A DNA stretch of 64,000 bases from Clarireedia homoeocarpa (GCA_001465935.1 LNKV01000002.1:1-64000), one strand, 5' to 3'. Positions 1 to 13,475 are shown, counted from the first letter of the stretch. The notes: generated by a model not told the origin, from the sequence alone. Made by a program: numbers and translations.

Positions 1-18
1 GGGGGGGGGGGGGGGGGG
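1..18. repeat. Poly-G run at window start
   Basis: Eighteen consecutive G residues open the window and lead into G/T-rich simple sequence with repeated GATTTGATTT-like words up to about position 100. No telomeric hexamer array is visible. A contig end or assembly padding is more likely than biology. Confidence 0.6.
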
Positions 19-3000
19 TAGTGTATTGATGGTATGATGATTTGATTTGATTTGGAGATGCGATGTGATGGCGTGATGATTTAATTTGGTGATTCGATGG
101 GTATAAAAGGGCTGGATGGTTAGGGTATACGATACGTACAGGGAATCATACGCTGCGTGATTGGCTTCGACGGTACAGTACCAATGCTATGGTGAAGATT
201 GTTTGGGATTTAGAGAGGGGAGAGGGCAGAATGCGATGTTGGGCCGGCTGGGGATAGATGGAAGGAGGGGGAAGGGAAGGGAAGGGAAGGGGAGTTTTGT
301 TGTTGTTGTTATCATTTGTTGGGGAGGAATGAGGCGTTGTTGATGAGATTGTTGGTGTCGTTTTTTAATGCGATGAAACAAGCAGAGGGATAGGTGCAGG
401 AGGGAAAAATGGTAGCAGAGCAGATCTGCAGCAGCGAAGATTGCAACTTCGTTGTCGCTCGTCTTTCTCATCACTTGTGTCGAGAAAGGAGGAGTTCCGC
501 TTTCAATCCTCGATTGGCGAAAATGAGGCAATCTATTGCTGGTAGAGAAAGTAGTGGGTGGTTTTGCTTGGTTCGAGGTAGACAACTGCTCGAAAACTTC
601 AAGCAAGCGCGACGATAAGGTGCTTAATTGTCGCAATACGAGTGCGACCGACAAATGACCGAAATGAGATTAAAACCTCATTTGGGCTCAACAGTGAAGG
701 ACTACAGGAGAGCGATTACGGGCGATTACGGGAAATAATGAGGCCGTAGATAGGAGATAATGAGGCTGTAGATAGAAGCATAAATAAGGGCCTTATGCCC
801 TTGATAATGATAATCAGCTACAAACCCTTAAGCACTCCTGGACGCACCTTTGACGTGTGCATCGCAGGCGTGAAGGGTGTAGCGACATTAATACTGCCAC
901 CAGAAGCCAGAGTCGCTTGGTTGATAAGTCCTCTTGAGTTCCAGTAATCCTGGTAGTAGTGAATACTAAGGTGGCTAGTCAGCTTGGTAAAGGCTTTGAT
1001 AAAGAAATGAGTACTGTGTACCTCTAGTACATCTGATTTATCATTATAACTTTACGATACTTTCCAGTCTTTATCCTGGACTTTATTCGACAAGATATTA
1101 GTATTGTTATATTTATTATGCTCTACTTGTAGAAACGAAAATCTGCGGTTTTGAAAGTGTGTTGTGATAGCTAACAATTCTTTTTTAGATGATACACATT
1201 TTTGGATCCTCGCTGAAGATGCGAATTCTTGCGTATAGTCGTTTAGAAACACTGCAATGCCTCTGTTTATAAATTATGAATTAGTGGGAGAGAAATTGGG
1301 CACGACGAAGAACATATATACACATATACTCACCCAACCGTTTGAATGACGTGTAAATGAACCAGCATTCGCTAATTTCCAGGACTTTTGGTGCTTTCGA
1401 AGACAGGTGATTACCGTGATCTTGGCCTCTTGGGTCGAATTGGACGGGTCATAAAGAGCAGGAACGTATAAGTGAATGAGTTAACTCAGTGTGGCTTCGT
1501 ATATATGCGCATACAGTAGAAGCACGAAGAGACATTGCAAGCATAAGGGAAGATTCTACAAATTGTCTGTGTCCAGATTCCAGGCCGGTTTGAAAGTTGA
1601 AATGCAGCTATCTTTTCCCTTCAAGCACTGTTGTGTGTGGCCATCAATTTCGAAACAATATCTACTCACCGTCGGTTTCTCTTTTTGTTGTTAAACTACT
1701 GAGTGTACCTATGAGTTGCATTAATGTACAGAAATACACTTTAACTCAAAGTGTGTTTTGCAGTGGTGTTCTATGCGTACAGGAATACTAAGAATTGAGT
1801 AAACTTATTGTGTAGCTCGGAGAGAGTAGGATGCAAGTCACAGGTGATCATTAATTCTAAGAAACTTGTAGTTGTAAAGAAGAGAAAGAGAAAAGAAGAA
1901 GATTCTAAAGTAAATCATAAAAAGTGAACTAGATATCCATCTGAATGCTCTTACAGAGACTTCTTGGGTAACCATTCTTTTCCCCCGTGAGAAACTATTC
2001 ATAAGACTTGGCCAAAGCATTTATAAACCATCACCACTATCACCATGCTACACGTCTTCGATAACAGCAGAGATTAAAATCAGTGGGCCATTTTGATACC
2101 TACCAAACTCGCCATTCTCTTACCATTTGTCTAATATTTATAGACAATCATAGACGTATCTTCAGCCATCATTGTCGGATTTCGTTGTCGCTGCCACTGT
2201 GCCCATCTCATCACAATATAATTCCATCACCGCATATAAAGCGGTCCTAATTTTCCCCTACCACCTCTCCTCTCCTCACCTCAGTCATCATCTAACACCA
2301 CAGCTGAGTAGGAAAACAACCAACTGGGTTCTTTATTCTTCCTTATGTATCACTTCATGTCTTTCTTCTTCCATGTCACGGTGTAGCCTAGTCCAATGCT
2401 GCTGCGAAATCATTCAAGAAGTCGACCGGGCTCGTATACACAGATCGAGGATATTTATATGAAATTCCCGCCTCTTGACTCCATCTCTATTCACCAGTCT
2501 CTCTTCTTCGAAATAAGGTGTCTACGTGGTCCCGTTCCTCCATTACACACATGAAAAGTAGAGTGAAGTGGTCATATACAGTAGTGAATACCGAGTCAAC
2601 GGCAACTTGCAGCCGGTCCCTTCAGAGAAAGATCTACCTCGGGGGGGGTTTCAGAAAGAAGTATAAAAGGCATGACTAGAAAGAAATAGCATACTCGTAG
2701 ATATACATAAGAATGCAAATGCTCTCAGATAGAGAAAGTGTGGGGTTTACAGCTGTACACATTGTTTTACATAAGGCCTAGATGCACATCGATAGTACAC
2801 CCAGCTTAGACCCTGGTCCCTGGGAAATTCATATGCGAGATACAACGTAAATAAAGATTTTTCTCGTCACTCGCAATTACCGCTGTTGTGAGAAGTCGAG
2901 TATCGCTATCATTGCTGCGAACTCTGTCGTCAAAAATATATTGCTGTCGAATTTTCATTACATAGGCTCGGAGATTCCTTTTTCTGATCCGGACTCCGGA

Positions 3001-3537
3001 TTCGCATGATGATAGTTCTCCTTACCGACCTAGAGGGTTGAGGAAAACATATTTGGAGTTATTCGCTGAGCTGTAGAGTTTGAGTATTACTATTAAATTA
3101 CTTCTCACACTTCTTCCTCCTAGCGTGCGTACCCTGTTGTTATGTACATTGCTGACACAGTGGTTTCCAAGTGGTTGATTGGCTACATACTATCACACAT
3201 TACCGCGCAATATGACTGTAGTATATACCCTGACAAGCTAATGCGGATCACAATCTTCGCAGGCAATATGGTCAGCAATCTACATCACGATTTGCCAGTA
3301 GTTCCACACCAACCCTGTATTCTCTCTTAATAGTAAATACTCCTCCCGTCTTTGTTTTCACACTGCTGCGACTCGCTAGTAAATTGAGTGATCTTCATAT
3401 AATTCGATATTTTCATTAAGTCGTTCATCACTCAGCAAATATCCTCCCAACGCCTATCTATGATTCGCAAAACGTATGTTTACTTTTACCCTCCCCTTTC
3501 ATGTACAAAACTACATTCTGACCCTACTCGCCCCTCT
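19..3537. other. Gene-poor stretch, no supported gene
   Basis: About 3.5 kb without a convincing coding region. A purine-rich tract near 258-295 (GGGAAGGGAA repeats) generates a low-complexity ORF on the minus strand that I do not accept. The rest is AT-rich with many stops on both strands. The last few hundred bases are the 3' flank of the P450 gene. Confidence 0.5.
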
Positions 3538-5214
3538 CTACCTTGGCGTCATCCCCACCAAAACCCCCTTCGCACTACAAAGCGTCAATGCAAACTGTTC
3601 CACCCACTGACTTCCATCTCTATGCTCTATTTTGTCAAACTCCTGCAACAGCCTCACAATCGTGTAGCTCGCCTCAGTCAGCGCAAATTGCTGACCAACA
3701 CAGATTCGCGGTCCGCCGTTAAACGGCAAGTAGCCCCAGCCGGGTCTTAACCCAGTATCTGGTTCCCAGCGCTCGGGCCGAAATTCTAGCGCGTCATCGC
3801 CAAAGATGTCTGTTCGGCGATGCATAGTCCACTGCGACCAGGCGACGGCAGCGCCTTTGGGAATGTGGATTGGCGATTGTCCATCGGGGCCACCGCCTAC
3901 GGGGAGAACAGTGTCGCGGGTGGCGAAGCGAACATTACTTGGGACGACAGGATACAGTCGCAGTGCTAGGATGAGTGGTTAGCTCAAAGTTATGATTTTA
4001 GGCGGTGGAGAGCAGACTTACATTCATTGAGAACGTATTTAGTGTATTTCATCTGCTTGATAGTTTCGTAATCGGGTTTCTCACCATGGAGTCCATCGAC
4101 TTCCGCCTTCAGCTTCGCCCAAATATCCGGTCTTCGAGCAAGCACGTAGAATGTGTTGCTAAGTAGACTGGCAGTAGTGTCTCGTCCAGCGAGTAAGAGG
4201 TTAAGTAGCTCACTTCGAAGCTGTTTGGGGTCCCGAGTCGATTTGAGCATTTCGTATAGGAAGATATATCGTTCCGGCTGTCCATCTCCACTTACGGCTT
4301 TTTCGGCATCTTTTGCGTCCGACTTCGCCAATGCGGCATAGACAATCTTGTCTACGAATGTATGTACTACTTTGCATGCCTCATCGAATTTGGAATCGTG
4401 GATCAGCTTCACCATCCGGCCTAAGGAAAACCTCCTCTCCAACTTGACTTGACCTAGGTCGAAGGCTGCCCCAAACTTTTGTTGTTCGGATCCTTCAACG
4501 CTGGTAAGAGAATGTACTGATTCTCCGAACAAGAACTCCGTAGCCGAATCAAGAGTAAATTTGAAGAAAAGCGACTGGAGGTCGAAAGTAGAGCCATCTC
4601 GCGGTATTTGCGAGAAGAGGATTTGTATATGCTTCTCGAAAATATTGAGATCAGCAACTTGGGATCTGGTTAAATTTGGTCGGACCAAGTTCTATGCGTG
4701 AGTCAGCATCCTTCTCTAAAACAGAAAGTGCACCAATCCTACTCTTGAATGCTCCCACTGAATGCCATCTGTTTGAAGAATTAGTCTGGAAACAAGGATT
4801 TGACTGTCGAACGGCAAACCAACCTGTAGTGAATATCCCAGGACCAAGGAGGGGCTCGAAAGCAATAGACCTCGTACTCAAATTATAATCCTTGAAATTG
4901 GTAGCAAGGATGGTCTTCAAGTTTTCAGGCTCAATTGTGTTGAAGAAGTCAATGCCCATCATCGATAACTTGAAGGTATTGCCATTTGCCGCGTATCTCT
5001 TGAATCCGGTCTCGAGACGGGTTTTCAGTTTGGCCGAGTTTACTTGCTCTTTAAAAACGCCCCAGCCCAGAATGCGCTCTGATTGCGGATAATGACGTGG
5101 AGGCTTGCAGCCATTTGCTTTTTGGAATCGTTTCTTTGACACATATTTTGTGATTCTGTCGACAATTAATGCGAAGCCGAGGACGATAAGGCTCAAGCCA
5201 TAGTAAGAGACCAT
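3538..5214 (-). CDS. Cytochrome P450, CYP52-clan (probable fatty acid/alkane hydroxylase)
   Basis: Haem-thiolate monooxygenase, probably microsomal. Four exons: 5214-4824, 4768-4743, 4691-4022 and 3965-3538, giving 504 residues, a normal length. Residues 1-20 form an N-terminal membrane anchor. After splicing, the second and third exons join as WEHSRNLVRPNLTRSQ, the usual region before the C helix. The I helix has AGRDTTASLL, the K helix ESLR, and the haem loop FNGGPRICVGQQ with the axial cysteine. The gene ends GVLVGMTPR. The haem loop followed by FALTEA is typical of CYP52, CYP539 and CYP584-like families, which oxidise the ends of fatty acids or alkanes; the substrate here is inferred. It is head to head with the bZIP gene, over 2 kb away, so a link is not implied. 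Confidence 0.93.
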
Positions 5215-7542
5215 GGCTTAAATAGTAGGGTGGGCGCAAAAGGAAGTTAGACGTCGTTGAAGCAGAAACAGGCGATCAAGTGAGATCGGTAGGCGTCGTT
5301 GGAGTTAGATATAGGATTGTTGAATTAAGATACTCGGCACATTGAGGCGGCTGACACACTGACGGCTGAATTGGGATAATTTGATGCGATTGGAGTTTGT
5401 GTACGATGTCTTTATACATGTACAGAATGGTGGCGCAAAAAGTGGATGTGGGTCACCCATTGTGTATTGTGTAGAATGGGCAGTAATGAGAAGTCTGATG
5501 GAATTCTAGATAGGATTCTCTCCTTTTGGTGCTCGCCTTGGCGCAGAAAAGCCCGGAATCCTTGACGGCTTGCAATTCCATTCGTCCAATAACGAGGGAA
5601 CGAGTGACAAGATCATGCGGCATCTGATCCTTGTTTCGCCTCAAGAATGAAGGATGGGATGCGAACAGGAGAGATTGAATACAGTACGTATTCCTGCTGA
5701 AGAAATCCCAAACTGGGGCGGGGCCATGCGGAGACGAACATGCCCCTTTCCTGCATGAGAATCCCGTATTCACCGGAACTCGGGAGATTTACTACATGTA
5801 AGAAATCCCCGGCTTATTGACTTATGTACGATGCAGTGAATGGGCGCCAGTGCTATCATCTCGTCGAAGTATCGATTCATTTGGTGCCGTGTCGTTCGCC
5901 TACATACGCTCGATGAAGTAACATCCGGCCGTCAGCCCGTTCGGGTTGACATACAACCTGCCCAATGATTGTCCAGGCAAGGTTAGATGCATGTAACGCA
6001 CGGTTCTTATTGCGGTTGGCTCTTTTTCGTCTCAATATCTGTTTGGTCGGATTACGAGGTAACACAAGATCTTTTCCTCGCCTGTTCACTGATAACGAAT
6101 TCTACTCCACTCCTGCGCGCTGTAATCTTACTTCTTAACCTGCCTAGCGGGTGTCTCCTTCCAAGGGTCAATTGCTGTTGCGGTCATGTGTAGAGACAGT
6201 AGTATAACTACGCATATTGCCTAAGTAATACGATAACAGCCGGTCAAGCTATCACCATGTTGGCTAGTTAGCATGAATTGATGTAAGACTTCATAGCTTG
6301 GTAAGAGAAGAAAACAAAAAATGAGCCTCCAGAATTGGCATCAGTACCTCATTTGGAACTAGGTGTGGCGGCGAATCAGACAACACCAGCGCTGATGGTT
6401 TAACATATCCAGGAACTCCCGTCTGGGCCTGCCAAGTAAGACAACCAGGCCTAGAATCTTGATCCACCGAAGATGCGACCCTATCTATTCGGTGATCCAG
6501 AGCTTTTCAAATTCATGATAAATCGTCCTCGCCTCAAAGTTATTGGAATGATTTACGCTCGCAGGATGACATTCTTTGCGCGGCGGTCTTTCCGAGTAGG
6601 GTTTTGGCCGCCTGGATGGGAACTGTTCAGGCCATCAGGGGATCGCAGGCGATGTCGAGATTGGGGCACGATCATTGGAGTTAATACGTATGTCCTTTAG
6701 TCACTAGGTGGCGAAAGTATACGTTTCTGTGAATGGTTTCATCTCACGGACACGAAGCATGCCGTCAGAGCTCATGATTGGGAAAATACCTGACCAGTAT
6801 CCTGCTTCTTCCATCGCGATGTCACTCAGGGATGATGTGTTGCAGTTCCTTGCTGCCCTTCAACGACGCGTTCTTTCCGGGAATGCTGCCTCATACGTTG
6901 GGCATTGAGAGGCATTTGCCGGCTGGACGACGGAAGGGGACCGTCAACTGGTAAATAAGTATCAGGGTCCTTGTAGATAGCAAGAGGCTGCTCGGCGACC
7001 GAGTTCCAGGACGTATCGAGGTGCTTTTGCGTCGTCTGGCAGCTTACCTTTTCGGATACGCCTGCCATCGACGATGACATTAGACGATATTCGTGACTAT
7101 AGGAATTGGTTAGAACTTACTCACTGCTCAGTCGTCCTTGCTCTCTGGAGGCTTAGATCGTTGTAATTGTTGTAATTGGTTTTTTCAGCTGCACCAGAAT
7201 AATGATTGGCCTATAAAAACGATTGTGGAACATTCTCCCTATAAACCTATCAGAGTTGAGGTGTCTGTTGGGTCACGTGTCGTTTTAGGCATACCCTAGT
7301 TTAGTTCATGCCCTTAGCTTCGTCTAGATAGGACACACAACTTTTTGCCTGCATATTAGTTCTCTTTTCTGTGTCAAAAAATAGACAACCCGCTTTCGCG
7401 CTAGGCAATATCGCATGAATGACTAATACGCACACGGCGCATTAATGTTATTACCTCATCTTCTCCTCTTTCTTTCTTTCTTTCTTCATCATCTCCCCTT
7501 TGGTGCTTCACCACCAACACCATCACCGTCTTGAACAGATAG
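5215..7542. other. Intergenic between P450 and bZIP gene
   Basis: 2.3 kb between two divergent genes. A minus-strand reading at 7080-6826 begins with a plausible short exon (MSSSMAGVSEK then GTAAGCT), but I could not build a recognisable spliced protein from it. Short readings near 6470-6700 on the plus strand are also unrecognised. The region near 7440-7500 carries a CTTT-type pyrimidine tract and is probably the promoter or 5' UTR of the bZIP gene. Confidence 0.45.
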
Positions 7543-7583
7543 CGACCGCGGGTCAGTAGGGCCCGTACAAAAACTATACAACC

Positions 7584-8394
7584 ATGTCAGACGCCACTGC
7601 AGCAACCGCAAACGTGGGAAGTCAATCCTTCATCGAATACTTCGTACCACACATATCCGTCCTCGAGTTCTGATTGGAGTCATGATCCAAACCTTCTCTC
7701 CCATGATTACGATCTCAGTTTAAACCCAAGCCTACAGTATTCTACCTCGTCTTCCTTGGAGACTCCTTTGCCAATTGATGCTTTCGCCTTCGACATTTCC
7801 CAACCGCCTCTTCTGGAACCTGCTGATTGGTGGCTACCCCAAACTGATGCGACTCTCGATCTTTCATGGTCCCATCCTGATTCTACTTTGCTCAACTCTT
7901 CTCTGATATCTACTGGTGCGCCGCATATCGATACCGACAACTTTTTTGGTCAACTGGTTTTTGATCCTCTCGCCAGTGTCCCCCAGCCTTCAATGAGCAC
8001 CAATCGTATGCATTCAAGTGAGCTCAAATGCCCAAGGTTTCAATATGCCAACAACTATGCTAACCTAATTTCTCTAGCTCAATCTCCTACCAACCCGACC
8101 CCTTCTCTATACGACAAATCCGATTCCTCATCTAGGCTTTCATCTCCTAAATCACCTCCATCAACCAACATCCAAACTCCAAAAACGTCTTCTGCCACGG
8201 CTTCTCGAATTGAGAAACGCAAATTGAACACTCTTGCCGCACGTCGCTATCGTCAAAAGCGAGTCGATCAAATGAGTAGCCTCGAAAATGCTCTGAGGGA
8301 AGCCGAACGTGAAAGAGATGCTTTAAGAGTTCGTGTTGCGAAGCTGGAGGGTGAGACAGAGATCTTGAAACAGTTGCTGAGCAAGAAAACTTGA
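7584..8394 (+). CDS. bZIP transcription factor, GCN4/CPC-1-like; 5' end unresolved
   Basis: The basic region NTLAARRYRQKR has the N-x7-R signature (Asn, then Ala-Ala, then Arg) and is followed by a leucine-zipper heptad series ending LKQLLSKKT, so DNA binding as a bZIP dimer is clear. The basic region resembles Gcn4. The N-terminal half is acidic and aromatic (DNFFGQLVFDPLA, ADWWLPQ), like an activation domain. One intron is clear at 8018-8077 (GTGAGC, branch GCTAAC, CTCTAG); it is 60 nt with no in-frame stop. The start is not settled. The bZIP frame is open from 7543 and reads as Ser/Asp-rich protein, but has no ATG before 7993. The ATG at 7584 is in another frame and closes at 7673. Either a first exon is missed, splicing near 7644-7737 joins the frames, or there is a 1-nt error near 7590-7620. 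Confidence 0.85.
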
Positions 8395-10960
8395 ATCCTA
8401 TTTGCCGTTCTTCATTCCGATACCTAATTCAAAGTCATTTTCAAATATCGCAGTCTTCTGGTGAATTCATAATGAGTGTTTGTGAGATTATCAGACGATG
8501 TCGGTTGATGTACAGTACATATGGACCGGCAGAAATGGCCGTTCACATCGGCAAAATTTATGTGCATCATATCTCGTTAACTTCTGCGAGTGGAATTAAA
8601 TTCGAAGGGACTGGCTTACCTATCTTATTATATGATCTCAATTAGTTTACTGAATCTTACAGCTACATTGCTTCTACGCTGCCATTCTATATATACATGT
8701 TCTCTTTATCCCCCATACGCAGATACAAAGCTTCCCGTCATACTCTCTCACCACGACTGTGTATTTTTAATTATGAGTCGAAATGATAATCTACCATACC
8801 TTCGGTCCTTCTTCCCTCCAACGTCTTATGAATCAGGATATGAGCCATTATGACTCATTTTCCCTAATCCGTAAGAAGCCATGGTTCCGCACTTCCCCCA
8901 CGTTTTTGAGTGGGGGCTCTGAAAACTACCTACTTATTGGATGGATGGAGTATTGGCCGCTAAGAGTGGATTGGGTTGACCGTTTGCGGTTGAAGGATGC
9001 GGTGGGGTGGAATTCGGACAAGGAAAAGGCGATAAGTAGTTTACATATCATCACGTGTCTGTTGTGAACTTAACGTGTTCGGAAGTATCCGACGCATGTG
9101 GGTTGAGTTGCTCCGGGTTTTATACAGGGGCTAGGAACCACTCGACGTTCGCTTTTCGCAGCCACGGAGGTTTTAGAGAGGCATTGCTACACCCGACTTC
9201 TACTCCGATATGAGGAGTTGACATGACTGTCTCTGTAGTATGCGGAGATGGGTTTCACGGTCGGTTCTCTAGTTGGGCTTGGGTCGTCGTTGTTTTTCTC
9301 TTGTGGTGGTTGTGGTTGTGGCCGACTCCGTGATAACTCTTGGTATAGGGAATGGGGCACAATTGTGGAATGAGTACAAGGCATATTAGAAAAACTGAAT
9401 ATTATTTTTATTGTAAGATTACAGTATGTCTGTTTGATTGACCGCCTCTCTGTAACAGTGTAGGTATTAGTATTTTCAGTATTTTGTATACGCTCTACGA
9501 TAGTGAAACGTGTTAATTCTTGAGGATATATTCCAGTAATTAGTATTACATTCTATACTACTGATAATATACAGTCTCAGTTAAAATACCACTAATATTA
9601 GTAATATACTGAAACGCTAGAATATAGTATATTCTTAAGGGCTCAGGAATCTGGACTTCTTAATCCGGCAATTCTGAGGCTAGAGAGAGGGTCTCCCTCC
9701 CGCTATTTCCCCCTTAGGAAGTACGGGAGAGAGGGTCTATATAGTCCAGCTCTCCCTCCCGCCTAGTTTAGAGAATTCAACCCGATGTACTATTCTACGT
9801 ACGTACGTGATTAGTATGTCTTTGAAACCAGCCACCGTAATACGGCCGTACACTACTCCCTACACTGCTCTCAGTGCTCTGTAACTGTTAATATATACCA
9901 GGCCTCGAGGAGAGTGATTTAACATTTATGATTTACTGGTGCCTTGTACGATGACTACAGCTAGGAAGACTAAACGGTCACATACTGAACGCTAGTGACG
10001 CCCTGAAAAAGTAGGAAGAGAAAGCGGGGTGTGATCTTGCTTATTTGGTCGGATATAGGGCTTGAAGTTAGAAAACTGCGGATCTAGGTGTAGACGTGGT
10101 GCGGTGCTGTCGTGGTATTGTAATCGTAGATGGAGTCTCGTAGAGAAATAGGAGAAAATTTCACTAGTATATATTTAAGAGACCTAGCACTGATAAGCTA
10201 GCAGGATACGCAGTGAAAAGAAGGATTCTAGCCAAGGCACTCGTGGCAACGATAGTCATTGATGACAGATTGTCTATGGCACTCTGCCAAGTAGGGCAAT
10301 TAACGTATATATATTTGGAGCTTCAGTTAACACGTTCACTAATATTTCATGTCATGTTGTCTCGCTAACAATAAACTTCAAGTATTCATGTCTTTCAGGC
10401 TACTTTAGGATTGTTCTATTGCCGAAATCGGCGGAGTAGCTATTTTTTGGTGAGTCCAGAAGGTTGTATTCATATAGTCAAAGACTGCAGATATATATCA
10501 TTTACACAGTCATTATCTAACAGAATGTAATATTCTTTATTAAATCATAGATCCTGGTTATGAGATCTTGGAACACTCTGAATAATTACGTATTTGTTGT
10601 ATTTTCATTGTTCTTTAGTACATCGCCCGTTGTTAATTTTTCTTGGTGGCTGAACAACCATCATATAATCAAATCAAAACAGGCTCCGGGAATGTCTATA
10701 AAGTCATTATACTTCCACCTTTAGGAGGGATTGAAGGGCATAAAACTACAACTATCTCATGCTAGTAGACTCTTTTCTTCACTATAACACCTATTCGAAC
10801 GGTAAAATCTCAAATCGAACAAGCAGATTTATACTCCGCAGCGTGGTATACGAACAATCCTTAGCTCCTGGGCCTGGTATATTCATCCCAGCCTTTATCT
10901 GCTAGACTTCTTGACACAAGACAGCTTAACTACTTTTCTACTCATATCTAACTAATAACT
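8395..10960. other. AT-rich intergenic stretch
   Basis: About 2.6 kb downstream of the bZIP gene. No coding region is supported. From about 9400 the sequence is strongly AT-rich with repeated short TATA/ATTA words. A G/C patch at 9670-9770 contains two copies of GAGAGGGTCT and of TCCCTCCCGC that look like a decayed repeat, but no terminal repeats or target duplication could be defined. Confidence 0.45.
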
Positions 10961-11482
10961 ATGGCTAATGATCTGTCCACCTCTTTTTTGGAGATGAAAA
11001 AGAGCTTGCTAAACCATTCAGCCTTGAAGTTTGCTTCTAGAATGTATGAAGCAGAAGAAAAGGTTCGCCGTAGCGCTTCAAACCCAACGAATACAAAAGA
11101 AAGAGAGATCGAGAGTCTTCTACGAGAAAGGTACGAGCTAATACAGAGACAGCGTTGCAGGAGAGCCGCAGTTAGTCTTATACAGCTTGAGAATAGTAGT
11201 GAAGCTGCATATATAACGTGCCTAGAAAATATGCTTCGGGAACTTCCTACAACTCTAGATGATGATTTGAGCAAGATTTACAAAAAGTTCCTCAAGACTC
11301 AGGCAATCGTTGGGATGATAGAGGAGACCGCGAAGTCAGTCGAATCTAGAGCCAGCGAAATAAGAAACCAAGGTTTGAGGATAAGAGAAGAACAGACTCT
11401 TGATAGCCTTCGAGAGAAAGAGGTCAATGAAAAGCTCCTTGAGCTTGGTGTAACCGAAGAACTCAAGTATCAGAAGGACTAA
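10961..11482 (+). CDS. Charged coiled-coil hypothetical protein (173 aa)
   Basis: Single-exon ORF from ATG 10961 to stop 11482. The protein is rich in Glu, Lys, Arg and Leu, with long helical stretches (for example KVRRSASNP, then EREIESLLRERYELI, and a C-terminal EKEVNEKLLELG), so a soluble alpha-helical or coiled-coil fold is likely. There is no signal peptide, membrane span or recognised domain. I do not recognise the family. It lies in AT-rich accessory DNA, 1.2 kb upstream of another small charged ORF. The segment EIESLLRERYELIQRQRCR weakly resembles RIEELHRERVVLGIAMCRV in that neighbour, so they could be distant paralogues; this is a tentative reading. Confidence 0.5.
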   Translation: MANDLSTSFLEMKKSLLNHSALKFASRMYEAEEKVRRSASNPTNTKEREIESLLRERYELIQRQRCRRAAVSLIQLENSSEAAYITCLENMLRELPTTLDDDLSKIYKKFLKTQAIVGMIEETAKSVESRASEIRNQGLRIREEQTLDSLREKEVNEKLLELGVTEELKYQKD

Positions 11483-12634
11483 TTCACAAATATGGGTATT
11501 TTAGGCTTACCATCACATCTGGAGGCCACGCGTCTTTTAGTAACTTGAACTAAACGCCTGTTTTTACAAAAATCTCTGTTGTCTCTTACAAATTTCTTAT
11601 ATTATCCAACTTATACTTTCTTACTGTCAGCAATAAAAGAGCCTAACCTAAATGATTTTTGTAACATTCCTTTTTATTTGATTCCATCCTCGTAGTTGTT
11701 ACTATCGAACAAATTGAAAACCATACCATAATCTTGAAGTCACATATGATACTTGACACTGATTACATACCTCTGGATTCTCTTCTGGTACAGAATTCTC
11801 ATGAATTAGCTCTATCTACGTCTTCATATCCTCCCCTTTCCACCACTAAGTCCTGAACGCCTTGGATTCCCTACGTCACAGTGAATTTAATTAAAGCTTC
11901 AAGTAATTCCTTGCGCTATATAACTATCCTGTGCTTTGAGTTTATCCAGTTCATTTTTCTGCCGCCGTATCTTCTTATATATGAAACTACTTGGTGGATA
12001 GATCACCAACTTACACAAATGAATGTAAATTATACAGGATGCATTTAATACAAGAATCATAGTCATTAATTGAATTACTGAACAATCTGTAGGATGACTA
12101 GAGAAGGAAGAAAAATGCTGAAGTATATGTAATAAGATGACGACCATCAATGACTACTAAGTATTCACTAGACATTTATTTGCAGTGCCCTAAAGAGGGT
12201 CTCATAATTTAAATCAAAACCTACAACGCACTACTTTTACATCATTAGCTACACTTTCCGTCTTTCTCTCCTTGCAGGCTGTAAGTAAATACATTATTCC
12301 TTTCAATGTCATAACATTGTTCTGTATGATCAAGCCTGTTTGATTTGTAACTGGAGAGCCTTTTCCGTGTATTACGAACCAACTATTTCTAGGTCTGGCC
12401 ATTGACCAATACCAATACAACAAACTTAGATACGGAGTAACAAAATTATCTCAAAATCTACCTCTCATCCACGAGAAAGTCACTAAACTCCTACTACGTA
12501 AATCCAAAGGAACAAATTAATACAGTCTTCAACACACAGCGACGCTCTCCCGTAGACCGTGATATCATTCGGCCTTGCGTACCTGTTATATCTTTAGGCA
12601 TCAAGCCATTTAGCAATCCTTTCAATAGCACAAA
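11483..12634. other. AT-rich intergenic stretch
   Basis: About 1.15 kb with no supported gene on either strand; short readings are broken by many stops. It separates two small orphan ORFs. Confidence 0.4.
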
Positions 12635-13160
12635 ATGCACAGGGATGACCTTCTCTCAAATAGAAACTCCTTCTTGACTTATTTCGGGAATGATATGGAA
12701 CTCGGGATCGAAGTTGCTCTGCTTCAATTTAAAGAATTTGTGCGCAAGTCTAGGGCAAACCCACGCGGAGAAACACAGCTGCGGATAGAAGAACTTCATC
12801 GTGAAAGAGTTGTACTGGGAATAGCGATGTGCAGAGTCTCCCGTTTGAAAACAAGCCGTAACGCGAAATATAACCCCAGGGAGTTCCGATGGAACGAAGA
12901 TAGGGCATGGGTTTTATTGAGTATTGTACAACAAGCAAAGGAAAGCAGTGGGCCAGGGCCTACAGGCTAGACTCAGACTTTGGGACTATTCCTACTTGAA
13001 AGTTCCCTGGATAGTGCGCCGGAGGGCTGCAAGATCTGACTATTAGGCTGCGGCGTGGGGCCCCATGGGCCGGGTTTTCCACTTCTTGTCCCGCCCACTG
13101 GGTCCCCATGGGCTGGGCGGGTAATGGGACAATGGGATGTCCCGCCCATGGGTTACCCAG

Positions 13161-13260
13161 TGGGCTGCCAAGAACCCAGCGGGCTGCCAAGAATCCAATG
13201 GGCTGTCAAGAACCCAATAGGCTGCCAAGAACCTAATGGGCTGCTAAGAACACAGGACCT
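13161..13260. repeat. About five 20-bp tandem units inside the element
   Basis: Imperfect units of the form GGGCTGCCAAGAACCCAAT repeat about five times in the left half of the 500-bp element. They differ from one another mostly by single transitions. Confidence 0.8.
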
Positions 13261-13375
13261 ATTGTAGACTAAGAAGTTATATAGAAAATAATTTCTACTA
13301 ATCTTGAAACTAGTCGTTACAACTCAAATAGTATTTATATCATATTTATTTCAATCAAGTCAAAAAAATTATCCA

Positions 13376-13475
13376 CTGGGTAATAGGTAACCTACAGGTC
13401 GTGAGTAACCTACTGGGTAATGGGTAACCTACTGGGTAATGGGTAACCCACGGGCCGTGGGTAACCCATGGGTCG
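13376..13475. repeat. GGGTAAC-type short tandem repeats in the right half of the element
   Basis: Repeated words such as CCTACTGGGTAATGGGTAA and CCCACGGGCCGTGGGTAA fill the right interior of the element. They resemble the subterminal repeats seen in hAT elements, where transposase may bind; that role is inferred. Confidence 0.7.

Noticed and set aside
187..654. 155-codon minus-strand ORF
   Set aside because: Low-complexity Pro/Leu/Ser sequence produced by a purine-rich repeat; no motif, and poor codon structure.
6473..7080. Possible gene between the P450 and bZIP genes, with a good donor at about 7047 on the minus strand
   Set aside because: I could not assemble exons into a recognisable or consistently open product; stops interrupt every frame.
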